Of a stretch of DNA of 64,000 nt, positions 48,313 through 56,864 are shown piece by piece; positions within the stretch are counted from its first letter, which is position 1; each line of letters begins with the position of its first letter. The stretch lies in the NCBI RefSeq assembly GCF_003331055.1, contig NZ_PUQD01000001.1, positions 124,001-188,000 on the forward strand. The letters are read 5' to 3'. The notes beneath the pieces are model-generated. The model ran no database searches. It was not told where the DNA came from and saw nothing but the letters and a program-made list of their open reading frames with translations. The DNA comes from Pseudomonas sp. AFG_SD02_1510_Pfu_092 (GTDB lineage Bacteria > Pseudomonadota > Gammaproteobacteria > Pseudomonadales > Pseudomonadaceae). The translations under genes were made by a program, and so were the position numbers.

Positions 48313-49404
48313 ATGCTTCGACTTATTCTTTTTCAGCGCTCAGGCCCTGGGCCACTCGACCGCGTTTTCACTCGGTTGGTTCCCCTGCTGGCGGTGCTCC
48401 TGCTGAACGGTTGTAGCAGCGCGGCCTATTACGGGCAGCTGGCCGAGGGCCAGTGGCAGCTGCTGCGTGCGCGCCAGCCGGTGGCGCAGGTAATGGCTGA
48501 CCCGGCCACGTCCGCGCAACTGCGCGCGCGCCTGCAACATGCCGAGCAGGCCCGGGTATTTGCCAGCCAACAGCTGAAGCTGCCGGACAACCGCAGCTAT
48601 CGGGTATACGCCAACCTCGGCCGGCCCTACGTGGTCTGGAATGTATTCGCCACCCCCGAGCTGTCGTTGCAGCCGGTGACCCACTGCTTCCCGATTGCCG
48701 GGTGCGTGGCCTATCGCGGCTATTACCGGCAAGGCGCAGCGCGTGGTGCGGCGGCGGTGATGCGTCAGCAGGGTATGGATGTGTACGTGGGTGGCGTGGA
48801 GGCCTATTCGACGCTGGGCTGGTTCGACGACCCGATCCTGTCGTCGATGGTTGGCTGGGGCGATGAGCGCCTGGCCACGTTGATCTTCCATGAGCTGGCC
48901 CATCAGCGCTGCTATGTGCAGGATGACACCGAGTTCAACGAATCGTTTGCCTCCTTCGTCGAGCAGGAAGGTACACGGCAATGGCGCGTGGCGCGCGGGC
49001 TTGCTGCGGCCGGTGGGGGCCAGGGGCCGCAGCGTGACCAGTTCATCCGGCTGGTGCTGACCAGCCGTGAGCGGTTGCAGGCGATTTATGCCGGGCCGCT
49101 GGACGATGCGCACAAGCGGATGGCCAAGCAGGCGGAGTTCGAGCGTTTGAGACGGGAATACCGGCAACTGCGCGATGGCCAGTGGCAGGGCGACAAGCGA
49201 TACGACGCCTGGATGTACGGGCCGATGAACAATGCCAAGTTGTTGCCGTTCGGGCTGTATGACCAGTGGGTACCGGCATTTGCGGCATTGTTCCGGGAGG
49301 TTGCTGGGGACTGGGCGCGGTTTTATGAGCGGGTCGAGCAGCTGGGGCGGTTGCCGATCGAAGAAAGGAAGGCGGCGTTGCAGCGGTTGATGGACAGCCA
49401 GTGA
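48313..49404 (+). CDS. Predicted zinc aminopeptidase, lipoprotein
   Basis: 363 residues, of the putative aminopeptidase (Aminopep) family. A hydrophobic segment ends LLLNGC with Cys34 as a probable lipidation site, giving a rather long n-region. The zinc motif HELAHQ is at 193-198 and is followed by FNESFASFVEQEG, supplying the third ligand Glu. Likely periplasmic face of a membrane. It is divergent from the lipoprotein genes. A family 2 REP starts 7 nt after the stop. Confidence 0.85.
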   Translation: MLRLILFQRSGPGPLDRVFTRLVPLLAVLLLNGCSSAAYYGQLAEGQWQLLRARQPVAQVMADPATSAQLRARLQHAEQARVFASQQLKLPDNRSYRVYANLGRPYVVWNVFATPELSLQPVTHCFPIAGCVAYRGYYRQGAARGAAAVMRQQGMDVYVGGVEAYSTLGWFDDPILSSMVGWGDERLATLIFHELAHQRCYVQDDTEFNESFASFVEQEGTRQWRVARGLAAAGGGQGPQRDQFIRLVLTSRERLQAIYAGPLDDAHKRMAKQAEFERLRREYRQLRDGQWQGDKRYDAWMYGPMNNAKLLPFGLYDQWVPAFAALFREVAGDWARFYERVEQLGRLPIEERKAALQRLMDSQ

Positions 49405-49410
49405 GATTTT

Positions 49411-49528
49411 GGGGCCGCTTTGCGGCCCATCGTCGGCAAGCCAACTCCCACCCCGACCGCCCCGATTTCAAGTCATGTGCGGTACCTGTGGGAGCTGGCT
49501 TGCCGGCGATGGGCTGCAAAGCAGCCCC
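49411..49528. repeat. REP pair, family 2 (GGGCCGC hairpin type)
   Basis: GGGGCCGC-TTT-GCGGCCC begins 7 nt after the aminopeptidase stop and is followed by ATCGTCGGCAAGCC. The inverted partner CCTGTGGGAGCTGGCTTGCCGGCGATGGGCTGC is complete, while the left unit has lost part of its end. Confidence 0.85.
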
Positions 49529-49536
49529 AATGGCCA

Positions 49537-50187
49537 TCAAGCCTTGAGAAATGCCTGATGCAGCTCGGCCAAGGTAGCAAAGTGGTAGGCCGGCTCTTCC
49601 GCCAGCAATTCTTCCTGGCTCCCAAAGCCATACCCTACCGCCACTGCCTGCACCCCGTTGCTGCGCGCCCCGATCAGGTCATGCTTGCGGTCACCGATCA
49701 TCAGCGTCTGCGCCGGGTCCAGCCCTTCTTCTCCCAGCAGGTGGCGAATAAGCTCGACCTTGTTGGTGCGCGTGCCGTCCAGTTCGCTGCCGTAGATCAC
49801 CTTGAAATGGTGGTCGAAGGCAAAGTGCCGGGCAATCTCGCGGGCGAACTCCCAAGGCTTGGAAGTGGCAATGTACAGCGTGCGACCTTGCCCGTTCAGG
49901 GCAGCGAGCAGCTCCGGCACACCATCGAACAGCAGGTTTTCGTACAGGCCGGTGACGCGGAAGCGCTCCCGGTAGAAGTTCACCGCTTCCCAGGCCTTGG
50001 CTTCATCGAAGCTGTAGAACTGCATGAAGGCCTGCAGCAGCGGCGGGCCGATGAAGTGCTCGAGGCGGGCCAGGTCCGGTTCGTCGATGCCCAGCTTGCC
50101 CAGGGCGTACTGGATCGAGCGGGTAATGCCCAGGCGGGGGTCGGTCAGGGTGCCGTCGAGGTCGAACAGGATGTTTTGCTGGTGCAT
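49537..50187 (-). CDS. HAD-family phosphatase, phosphoglycolate-phosphatase-like
   Basis: 216 residues. The nucleophile motif is NILFDLDGTLTDPRLG (Asp9 and Asp11). Motif II is IATSKPWEFA, then MIGDRKHDLIGA (motif III/IV). It resembles Gph-type enzymes that act on phosphoglycolate or nucleotides; substrate not fixed. ATG 50187 (MHQQN) is chosen, since the longer frame extends into REP DNA. Confidence 0.85.
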   Translation of the reverse strand: MHQQNILFDLDGTLTDPRLGITRSIQYALGKLGIDEPDLARLEHFIGPPLLQAFMQFYSFDEAKAWEAVNFYRERFRVTGLYENLLFDGVPELLAALNGQGRTLYIATSKPWEFAREIARHFAFDHHFKVIYGSELDGTRTNKVELIRHLLGEEGLDPAQTLMIGDRKHDLIGARSNGVQAVAVGYGFGSQEELLAEEPAYHFATLAELHQAFLKA

Positions 50188-50220
50188 GTACGGGGTTCCA
50201 CATGAGTGTTGCGTGGTCTT

Positions 50221-50304
50221 CTTCGCGGGCTCGCCCGCTCCCAAGGGGATATCACCGGGCCTGGAGCTGGCGCCGTACCTGTGGGAGCGGTTTTACCCGC
50301 GAAT
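50221..50304. repeat. REP pair, family 1 variant (inverted, degenerate)
   Basis: CTTCGCGGGCTCGCCCGCTCCCAAGG (one change in the CCCACAGG end) and inverted CCTGTGGGAGCGGTTTTACCCGCGAA (one base changed in the core) lie between the HAD gene and the gamma carbonic anhydrase gene. Confidence 0.85.
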
Positions 50305-50308
50305 ACGG

Positions 50309-50857
50309 TCATTCAGGTTGATCGTAGCCTTCGGCCAGATGCTGGTCCTTGAGCTTCACATAGTTGCCGGCGCTGTAGGAAAAGAACGCGCGTTCCTGGT
50401 CGTTGAGCAACCGGGCCTGTTTCACCGGGCTGCCCATGTACAGGTAGCCACTGACCAGGCGCTTGCCCGGCGGTACCAGGCTGCCGGCGCCAATGATCAC
50501 TTCATCCTCGACGATCGCGCCGTCCATGATGGTGCTGCCCATGCCGACCAGGATGCGGTTGCCCAGGGTGCAGCCATGCAGCATCACCTTGTGGCCGATG
50601 GTTACCTCGTCGCCGATGATCAGCGGGAAGCCGTCCGGGTTGAACGGACCTGCATGGGTGATGTGCAGCACGCTGCCATCCTGCACGCTGGTGCGTGCGC
50701 CGATGCGGATGCGGTGCATGTCGCCGCGTACCACGGTCAACGGCCAGACCGAGCTGTCTTCGCCAATTTCCACATCTCCCAGGACCACCGCCGAACGGTC
50801 GACGAACGCCCTGGGGCCAACTTTCGGAGTGTGTTGCTGGAAGCTTCGAATGGCCAT
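50309..50857 (-). CDS. Gamma-class carbonic anhydrase-like protein
   Basis: 182 residues, left-handed beta-helix with hexapeptide repeats (IGDEVTIGHKVMLHGCTLGN, GMGSTIMDGAIVEDEVIIGA, quoted in part). Metal-binding histidines are expected in VLHITH, IGHKVMLHG. Family members are zinc or iron carbonic anhydrases or inactive relatives (YrdA-like). ATG 50857 (MAIRSFQQH) is chosen, with 50872 as alternative. It is divergent from prlC. Confidence 0.88.
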   Translation of the reverse strand: MAIRSFQQHTPKVGPRAFVDRSAVVLGDVEIGEDSSVWPLTVVRGDMHRIRIGARTSVQDGSVLHITHAGPFNPDGFPLIIGDEVTIGHKVMLHGCTLGNRILVGMGSTIMDGAIVEDEVIIGAGSLVPPGKRLVSGYLYMGSPVKQARLLNDQERAFFSYSAGNYVKLKDQHLAEGYDQPE

Positions 50858-50959
50858 GATAGCGTCTCTCATCTGTGCCGATAGGCAGGCTGCCTGCTGC
50901 GGTCGGCGTCGATTGTAATTAAGATGGGGCAGTGTTTCTTCTGCCAAGGTATCCAAACC

Positions 50960-53011
50960 GTGAGTGCGAACAACCCGCTTCTGCAGCCCTACGATCTGCC
51001 GCCCTTCTCGCAAATCCGTGCTGAACACGTGTTGCCGGCGATCGAAGCGATCCTGGCCGACAACCGTAAAGCCATTGCCGAGATCCTTGAAAAGCACGGC
51101 AAGAACCCGACCTGGGCCAGCCTGGTGCTGGCCATGGACGAACTGAACGATCGCCTGGGCGCAGCCTGGAGCCCGGTCAGCCACCTCAATGCGGTGTGCA
51201 ACAGCCCGGAGCTGCGCGAGGCCTACGAGTCATGCCTGCCGGCGCTGAGCGCCTACTCTACCGAACTGGGCCAGAACCGTGCGCTGTTCGAAGCCTACCA
51301 GGCGCTGATCGACAGCCCGGAGGCCGCCGGCTTCGATGTGGCGCAAAAGACTATCCTCGAGCACGCCCTGCGTGACTTCCGCCTGTCGGGTATCGACCTG
51401 CCGGCAGATAAACAGCAACGCTACGCCGAAGTGCAAAGCAAGCTCAGCGAACTGGGCAGCCGCTTCTCCAACCAGCTGCTCGACGCCACCCAGGCCTGGA
51501 CCAAGCACGTTACCGACGAAGCCGCGCTGGCCGGCCTGACCGATTCGGCCAAGACGCAGATGGCCGCCGCTGCCCAGGCCAAGGGCCTCGACGGCTGGCT
51601 GATCACCCTCGAGTTCCCCAGCTACTACGCGGTCATGACCTATGCCAGCGACCGCGCCCTGCGCGAGGAGCTGTACGCAGCCTACTGCACCCGTGCCTCG
51701 GACCAGGGCCCGAATGCCGGCCAGTTCGACAACGGCCCGGTGATGCAGGAAATCCTCGGCTTGCGCCAGGAACTGGCCGAGCTGCTGGGTTACAAGAACT
51801 ACGCCGAGCTGAGCCTGGCCACCAAGATGGCCGAGTCCAGCGACCAGGTGCTGAGCTTCCTGCGTGATCTGGCCAAGCGTTCCAGGCCGTTCGCCGCCCA
51901 GGACCTGCAGCAGCTCAAGGCTTATGCCGCCGAGCAGGGCTGCCCCGAGCTGGCCAGCTGGGACGCCGGCTACTTCGGCGAGAAGCTGCGCGAGCAGCGC
52001 TACAGCGTGTCGCAGGAAGCCTTGCGCGCCTATTTCCCGATCGACAAGGTGCTCGGCGGCCTGTTCACCATCGTGCAGCGCCTGTACGGCATCGAAATCG
52101 CCGAACTCAAGGGCTTCGACAGCTGGCATCCGGATGTACGCCTGTTCGAAATCAAGGAAAACGGCCAGCACATCGGGCGCTTTTTCTTCGACCTGTATGC
52201 CCGCGCCAACAAGCGTGGCGGCGCCTGGATGGATGGCGCACGCGACCGTCGCCGCACCGCCGCCGGCCAGCTGCAGAGCCCGGTGGCCAACCTGGTGTGC
52301 AATTTCACCCCGGCCGCGCCCGGCAAGCCGGCGCTGCTGACCCATGATGAGGTGACCACGCTGTTCCACGAGTTCGGTCACGGCCTGCACCACATGCTGA
52401 CCCGTATCGAGCATGCCGGGGTTTCCGGCATCAACGGCGTGGCCTGGGACGCGGTCGAACTGCCCAGCCAGTTCATGGAAAACTGGTGCTGGGAGCCGGA
52501 AGGCCTGGCCCTGATATCCGGCCATTACGAAACCGGTGCGGCCCTGCCCCAGGACCTGCTGGACAAGATGCTGGCGGCGAAGAACTTCCAATCGGGCATG
52601 ATGATGGTGCGTCAGCTGGAGTTCTCGCTGTTCGACTTCGAGCTGCACGCCAGCCATGGCGACGGGCGCAGCGTGCTGCAGGTACTCGAAAGCGTGCGTG
52701 ACGAGGTTTCGGTCATGCGTCCACCGGCGTACAACCGCTTCCCCAACAGCTTCGCGCACATCTTTGCGGGCGGTTACGCCGCGGGCTACTACAGCTACAA
52801 ATGGGCCGAAGTGCTGTCGGCCGACGCCTTCTCGCGCTTCGAGGAAGAAGGCGTGCTCAATGCCGAGACCGGGCGCGCCTTCCGTGAAGCGATCCTGGCC
52901 CGGGGTGGTTCGCGCGAGCCGATGGAGCTGTTCGTCGACTTCCGTGGCCGTGAACCTTCCATCGATGCGTTGCTGCGCCACAGTGGCCTGAGCGAGGCCG
53001 CTGCGGCATGA
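50960..53011 (+). CDS. prlC: Oligopeptidase A (M3 zinc metallopeptidase)
   Basis: 683 residues. It degrades signal peptides and short peptides in the cytosol. The zinc motif HEFGHGLHH begins at His470, with the third ligand in VELPSQFMENW. The late GGYAAGYYSYKWAEVL motif of M3A peptidases is present. The GTG at 50960 gives the family length; an ATG 36 nt upstream is less likely. The yheV-like gene overlaps its stop by 4 nt. A paralogue is at 53400. Confidence 0.95.
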   Translation: MSANNPLLQPYDLPPFSQIRAEHVLPAIEAILADNRKAIAEILEKHGKNPTWASLVLAMDELNDRLGAAWSPVSHLNAVCNSPELREAYESCLPALSAYSTELGQNRALFEAYQALIDSPEAAGFDVAQKTILEHALRDFRLSGIDLPADKQQRYAEVQSKLSELGSRFSNQLLDATQAWTKHVTDEAALAGLTDSAKTQMAAAAQAKGLDGWLITLEFPSYYAVMTYASDRALREELYAAYCTRASDQGPNAGQFDNGPVMQEILGLRQELAELLGYKNYAELSLATKMAESSDQVLSFLRDLAKRSRPFAAQDLQQLKAYAAEQGCPELASWDAGYFGEKLREQRYSVSQEALRAYFPIDKVLGGLFTIVQRLYGIEIAELKGFDSWHPDVRLFEIKENGQHIGRFFFDLYARANKRGGAWMDGARDRRRTAAGQLQSPVANLVCNFTPAAPGKPALLTHDEVTTLFHEFGHGLHHMLTRIEHAGVSGINGVAWDAVELPSQFMENWCWEPEGLALISGHYETGAALPQDLLDKMLAAKNFQSGMMMVRQLEFSLFDFELHASHGDGRSVLQVLESVRDEVSVMRPPAYNRFPNSFAHIFAGGYAAGYYSYKWAEVLSADAFSRFEEEGVLNAETGRAFREAILARGGSREPMELFVDFRGREPSIDALLRHSGLSEAAAA

Positions 53012-53289
53012 GTGAGGGAGCCGTGAACAAGACCAAGAAACGCTTCATTGCCGGGGCGGTATGCCCGGCATGCAGCGAAACCGACAAGCTGATGATGTGG
53101 AACGAAGACGGTGTACCGCACCGCGAGTGCGTGGCCTGCGGGTTTACCGATACCCTCAACGAGCAAGGCTTGTCGGTGCCCAAGGAACTCGGTACCCGGG
53201 TCAACCAGCCGGCAGCGAAGGCCGCGCCGGCCCAGGTGCAGACCGTGCAGTTCTTTCCTAACCCGAAGCTGAAGAAACCGGCTGAGTAA
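53008..53289 (+). CDS. YheV-like putative zinc-ribbon protein
   Basis: 93 residues. Two CXXC pairs (AVCPACSETD and HRECVACGFTD) form a zinc ribbon. The C-terminus is Pro/Ala-rich with FFPNPKLKKP. The family is typically found directly after prlC, as here with ATGA overlap, but its role is not known. A GTG at 53023 (MNKTKKRF) is an alternative start. Confidence 0.88.
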   Translation: MSEGAVNKTKKRFIAGAVCPACSETDKLMMWNEDGVPHRECVACGFTDTLNEQGLSVPKELGTRVNQPAAKAAPAQVQTVQFFPNPKLKKPAE

Positions 53290-53300
53290 AGCCGTTGTGC

Positions 53301-53322
53301 TACCCGGGCGCGGTGCCCGGGT
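53301..53322 (+). terminator. Weak hairpin after the prlC-yheV unit
   Basis: ACCCGGGC-GCGGT-GCCCGGGT, an 8-bp perfect stem without a T-run, 12 nt after the stop. It may act as a terminator or mRNA 3' stabiliser. Confidence 0.5.
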
Positions 53323-53399
53323 GGTAGATAGTCAGGCCACGCTCTGCCAGTGGGCCATGCAAGCTCGCCCGCTCTTTCCCAAGAGCAAGGTGTTGCGCC

Positions 53400-55394
53400 A
53401 TGGACAACCCGCTTCTGCAAAATAGCCATACCCCCGTCGATTACCCATCGATCACCCTTCAAAACATGCAAGCTGCCTTCGATCACGCGCTGTTGGCGCA
53501 TGAACAAGGCATCCTGCGCATCATCCGCGACCAGCAGGCCATGCCGACCTGGGATGACATGGTGCTGGCAGTGGACGGGCTGGATGCCCAGCTGCTGGCG
53601 GTGTTGTACGCTGCTTCGCCATTGCTTGGCCGGGATGATAGCTGGGCCAATGCCATCATCGATTTCTTCGGCAAGGCCACGGAACGCTTCGACCGCAAGT
53701 TCGCCAACTCCGCCTTGCAGGCCCTTTACGAGCGGCTGGCCAACAGCGCGATCGGCAAGCAACTGGATGCCCAGAAGCGCGCCACCCTGCGTTGGCACCT
53801 GGACAAGTTCAACGCCAACGGGGCGTTGCTCGACGCCGCCGGCAAGCTGCGCCTGGCAGAGCTGCAGGCGCAGATCGGCAAGGCCCGCGATGCCTTCCGC
53901 CACAACGTCAGCCGGCCAGGGCTGAGCGTCACCGACGAAGCCGAGCTGAGCGGCATTCCTCAGCGGGTGCGCGACGAATGGGCGGCACGAGCTCAGGAAG
54001 CAGGCGCCTCGGGGTGGCTGATCGCCTGTGAAAGCGTTGCCACCGAAGATGTGCTCAAACATGCCGCGAGCCGGCCGCTACGTGAGCGCGTGTATCGCGC
54101 CTATCACGCCCGCGGTGTCAGTGACGACCCAACCCAGGACAATCGCGTGCACTTGCAGCAGTTGGCGAAATGGCTTGAAGAAAAAGCCCGACTGCTCGGC
54201 TTTGCCAGCCATCTGGAGCAGAGCCTGCATACCAAGAGTGCAGGCTCGGTTGCCCAGGTGCGCAGTTTTCTTCACGACCTGGCTGACCAGCTGCGCCCTG
54301 CCATGCTGCAGTGGCGCGCCCAGGTCGAGCGGCAGGCCAGTGCCGCCGGCCTGGGCAAGGTGCAACCCTGGGATATCGCCTATCTGCAGGCGGCAACGAG
54401 CACCGGGATTTCCACCGAAGCGTTGCGCGAGTACTTCCCGCTGAATGCTGTGGTCATCGCGTTGCAGCAGTTGGCGGAACAGCTGCTGGGGCTGGAGTTG
54501 CGGGCCAGGCCGCTGCCTGTCTGGCACGCGAGCGTGCAGCCTTTCGAAGTGTGGCAGGACAATGCCTTCATTGGTTTTCTGTACCTGGACGCGGTCCAGC
54601 ATGACGGCAAACAGCCTGAGTCGGTGTTCACCACCTACATGCGCAACCGCCGGGTCGATGCCGAAGGGATCTACCAGGCTGCTTCGGTGGTGATTTACAG
54701 CGATGTGCCGCCAGTGCTGCCAGGTGACCAGCCGTTACTGGACCACCTGGCACTGCGCAAACTGTTTCATGAGTTTGGCCATGCCCTGCACCATTTGCTG
54801 GTGCGCACCACCAACCATGTGGCGTCCAACGTTACCGAGCTGGGCACCGATGGCGTGGAATTGGTCGGTAAGCTGTTCGAACGTTGGGTCTGGGACGCAG
54901 ATTACCTGGTGGCGATTTCGGCGCAGCAGCGCGATGGCAGCCAGCTGACCCGGGCACGGGCCGATGAGTGCCTGCGCCGCTTGCGCCAGCAAAGCGTAGA
55001 GGAAGCCGCGCGCGATCTGAGCCTGGCGTTGTTCGACCTCGACCTGCATGGCTCGCCGGACGATGGCCGGTCCCTGGAGCAGCGCCTGAGTGATGCCCGT
55101 GAGCGCTGTGGCTACTGGCCGCTGGCCGATTTCGAGCACCCGGCGCATGCCTTCGACCACCTGGTGAACGGATACGATGCCGGCTATTACGCCTACCTGT
55201 GGTCGGATGTATACGCCTTCGACCTGTTCACCCGCTTCGCGGCTGAAGGCTTGTTGAACCGGGGCACTGGCCGGGCGTTGCAAGAAACGTTGTTTGCCCC
55301 AGGGGCATCGCGCCCGTTGCACCAAGGCATGGAAGCGTTCCTTGGCCGGCAGCCGAGCCAGGCGCCCTACCTGCACTGGCATGGCTTGAAGTGA
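53400..55394 (+). CDS. M3-family oligopeptidase, PrlC paralogue
   Basis: 664 residues, related to PrlC over its whole length but clearly diverged. The zinc motif HEFGHALHH begins at His457, and the third-ligand region reads TDGVELVGKLFERW. The late motif is GYDAGYYAYLWSDVY, so the catalytic site looks intact. It starts MDNPLLQNSHTPVDYPSITL, parallel to the prlC start NNPLLQPYDLPPF. It lies 110 bp after yheV and probably arose by tandem duplication. Confidence 0.88.
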   Translation: MDNPLLQNSHTPVDYPSITLQNMQAAFDHALLAHEQGILRIIRDQQAMPTWDDMVLAVDGLDAQLLAVLYAASPLLGRDDSWANAIIDFFGKATERFDRKFANSALQALYERLANSAIGKQLDAQKRATLRWHLDKFNANGALLDAAGKLRLAELQAQIGKARDAFRHNVSRPGLSVTDEAELSGIPQRVRDEWAARAQEAGASGWLIACESVATEDVLKHAASRPLRERVYRAYHARGVSDDPTQDNRVHLQQLAKWLEEKARLLGFASHLEQSLHTKSAGSVAQVRSFLHDLADQLRPAMLQWRAQVERQASAAGLGKVQPWDIAYLQAATSTGISTEALREYFPLNAVVIALQQLAEQLLGLELRARPLPVWHASVQPFEVWQDNAFIGFLYLDAVQHDGKQPESVFTTYMRNRRVDAEGIYQAASVVIYSDVPPVLPGDQPLLDHLALRKLFHEFGHALHHLLVRTTNHVASNVTELGTDGVELVGKLFERWVWDADYLVAISAQQRDGSQLTRARADECLRRLRQQSVEEAARDLSLALFDLDLHGSPDDGRSLEQRLSDARERCGYWPLADFEHPAHAFDHLVNGYDAGYYAYLWSDVYAFDLFTRFAAEGLLNRGTGRALQETLFAPGASRPLHQGMEAFLGRQPSQAPYLHWHGLK

Positions 55395-55438
55395 AGGCAC
55401 GCTGACCGGAGGTGCTGGAAAGATCATCGAACGCGCGA

Positions 55439-55458
55439 TACTGTATATGAATACAGTA
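55439..55458. promoter_or_regulatory. LexA (SOS) box upstream of radical SAM gene
   Basis: CTGTATATGAATACAG (55441-55456) fits the CTGT-N8-ACAG LexA consensus, and the outer TA/TA flanks also match, giving an almost perfect 20-bp palindrome. It lies 12-31 bp before the ATG at 55471 and covers the probable promoter. Confidence 0.9.
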
Positions 55459-55470
55459 TACGGGTGGCTC

Positions 55471-56529
55471 ATGATTCCTCCAGCACCGCAAAAGGGCCGT
55501 GGCACGGCGCACAATCCGCACAATCGCTTCGCCGCCAACCATTCGCTGGCCGAGGATGACGGCTGGTACCAGGAAGTGCCGCAAACCCAGGGCACCGAGG
55601 TGCGGGCCGAGACGGCCAAGTCGGTGATCAGCCGCAACACCTCGCCCGACCTGCCCTTCGACCGTTCGATCAACCCCTACCGTGGCTGCGAGCATGGCTG
55701 CATCTACTGCTACGCCCGGCCATCCCACGCCTACTGGGACCTTTCCCCAGGCCTGGACTTCGAGACCAAACTGATCGCCAAGACCAACGCCGCCGAAGTG
55801 CTGGCTGAGCAACTGAGCAAACCCGGCTACGTCTGCGCGCCGATCAATCTCGGCGCCAATACCGACCCTTACCAGCCGATCGAGCGTGAGCAACTGCTGA
55901 CCCGGCGCCTGCTTGAAGTGCTGCTGCGCTTTCGCCACCCGGTGACCATCGTCACCAAGGGCTCGCTGGTGTTGCGCGACCTCGACCTGCTGGCCGAAAT
56001 GGCGCGCCAGCGCCTGGCGCGGGTGATGATCAGCCTGACCACGCTGGACGATGACCTGAAACGGGTGCTGGAGCCGCGTGCGGCGTCGCCCAAGGCGCGC
56101 TTGCGGGCGATCCGCGTGCTGCGCGAGGCAGGGGTGCCGGTCGGGGTGTTGTGTGCGCCGATGATTCCGATGATCAACGACAGTGAACTGGAGCACCTGC
56201 TGCAGGCGGCCAGGGAGGCGGGTGCGCAAAGCGCGGCCTACATGATGCTGCGCCTGCCGCTGGAAGTGGCGCCGTTGTTCGAGCAATGGCTGCACGACCA
56301 TTACCCGCAGCGGGCCGCGCATGTGTTGAGCCTGATCCGCCAGAGCCGCGGTGGTGAACTGTATGACAGCCGCTTCGGCGCGCGCATGCGCGGTGAAGGG
56401 GTGTTTGCCGAGTTGCTGGCGCAGCGGTTTGCCAAGGCCATGAAGCGGCTGGACTTCGAAGGAAGGGAAGCGCAGGCGCTGGATTGCTCGGCATTCTGCC
56501 CACCGGGTGGGCAGATGGCGTTGTTCTGA
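55471..56529 (+). CDS. PA0069-family radical SAM protein, SOS-regulated
   Basis: 352 residues. The radical SAM cluster motif CEHGCIYCYARP has Cys73, Cys77 and Cys80. It is preceded by SINPYRGC, typical of the Rv2578c/PA0069 family, related in fold to spore photoproduct lyase. The reaction is unknown, and a DNA repair role is plausible. ATG 55471 (MIPPAPQK) is chosen because the upstream ATG at 55447 lies inside the LexA box. In P. aeruginosa PA0069 is, as I recall, part of the LexA regulon. Confidence 0.9.
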   Translation: MIPPAPQKGRGTAHNPHNRFAANHSLAEDDGWYQEVPQTQGTEVRAETAKSVISRNTSPDLPFDRSINPYRGCEHGCIYCYARPSHAYWDLSPGLDFETKLIAKTNAAEVLAEQLSKPGYVCAPINLGANTDPYQPIEREQLLTRRLLEVLLRFRHPVTIVTKGSLVLRDLDLLAEMARQRLARVMISLTTLDDDLKRVLEPRAASPKARLRAIRVLREAGVPVGVLCAPMIPMINDSELEHLLQAAREAGAQSAAYMMLRLPLEVAPLFEQWLHDHYPQRAAHVLSLIRQSRGGELYDSRFGARMRGEGVFAELLAQRFAKAMKRLDFEGREAQALDCSAFCPPGGQMALF

Positions 56530-56551
56530 TCGCGTAATGGTGACGCGGCTC

Positions 56552-56583
56552 TTGTGGGAGCGGGCATGCCCGCTCCCACGGGG
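56552..56583. repeat. Single REP-derived palindrome (possible terminator)
   Basis: GTGGGAGCGGGCATGCCCGCTCCCAC (56554-56579) is a perfect 26-bp palindrome, a compact fusion of two REP halves, 24 nt after the radical SAM stop. Confidence 0.85.
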
Positions 56584-56712
56584 CTATGCTCTGCTAACAA
56601 CACAACTAATGACAGCCAATAATCACGCTAATACATATTGGCAATTGATGTTTTTTTGCTATTATCCAGTTCCCGCCTTCCCCATCTGGAACATGCGTTC
56701 TAGAGCCTTCGA

Positions 56713-56729
56713 ATTAAGTTTCAGTTAAG
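56713..56729 (+). promoter_or_regulatory. Tandem TTAAG boxes upstream of carbonic anhydrase gene
   Basis: ATTAAG-TTTCA-GTTAAG (56713-56729) has the 11-bp period of OmpR-family response regulator sites such as the PmrA box. The whole stretch 56584-56864 has no gene. It is AT-rich and also holds GCCAATA/TATTGGC (56615-56642) and GGTAAA-ATGGA-TTTACC (56824-56840), the latter near the likely promoter. The binding protein is unknown. Confidence 0.4.
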
Positions 56730-56864
56730 TTTTCCCCGCTAGCGTAGGCAACCAGTCCACGAAGACTGTGATCTATGGCCCGTGCGCGTCATCTAAAACC
56801 CTGCATAGCCAGAATCTTTCACCGGTAAAATGGATTTACCAACACACCGTCAAGAGGATGAATC

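Noticed and set aside
51230-52981. 583-codon open frame antisense to prlC
   Set aside because: Shadow of prlC, composition typical of reverse-strand reading, no ribosome binding site.
56507-56728. Short open frame of 73 codons after the radical SAM gene
   Set aside because: It runs through a REP palindrome and AT-rich control DNA and has no ribosome binding site or similarity.
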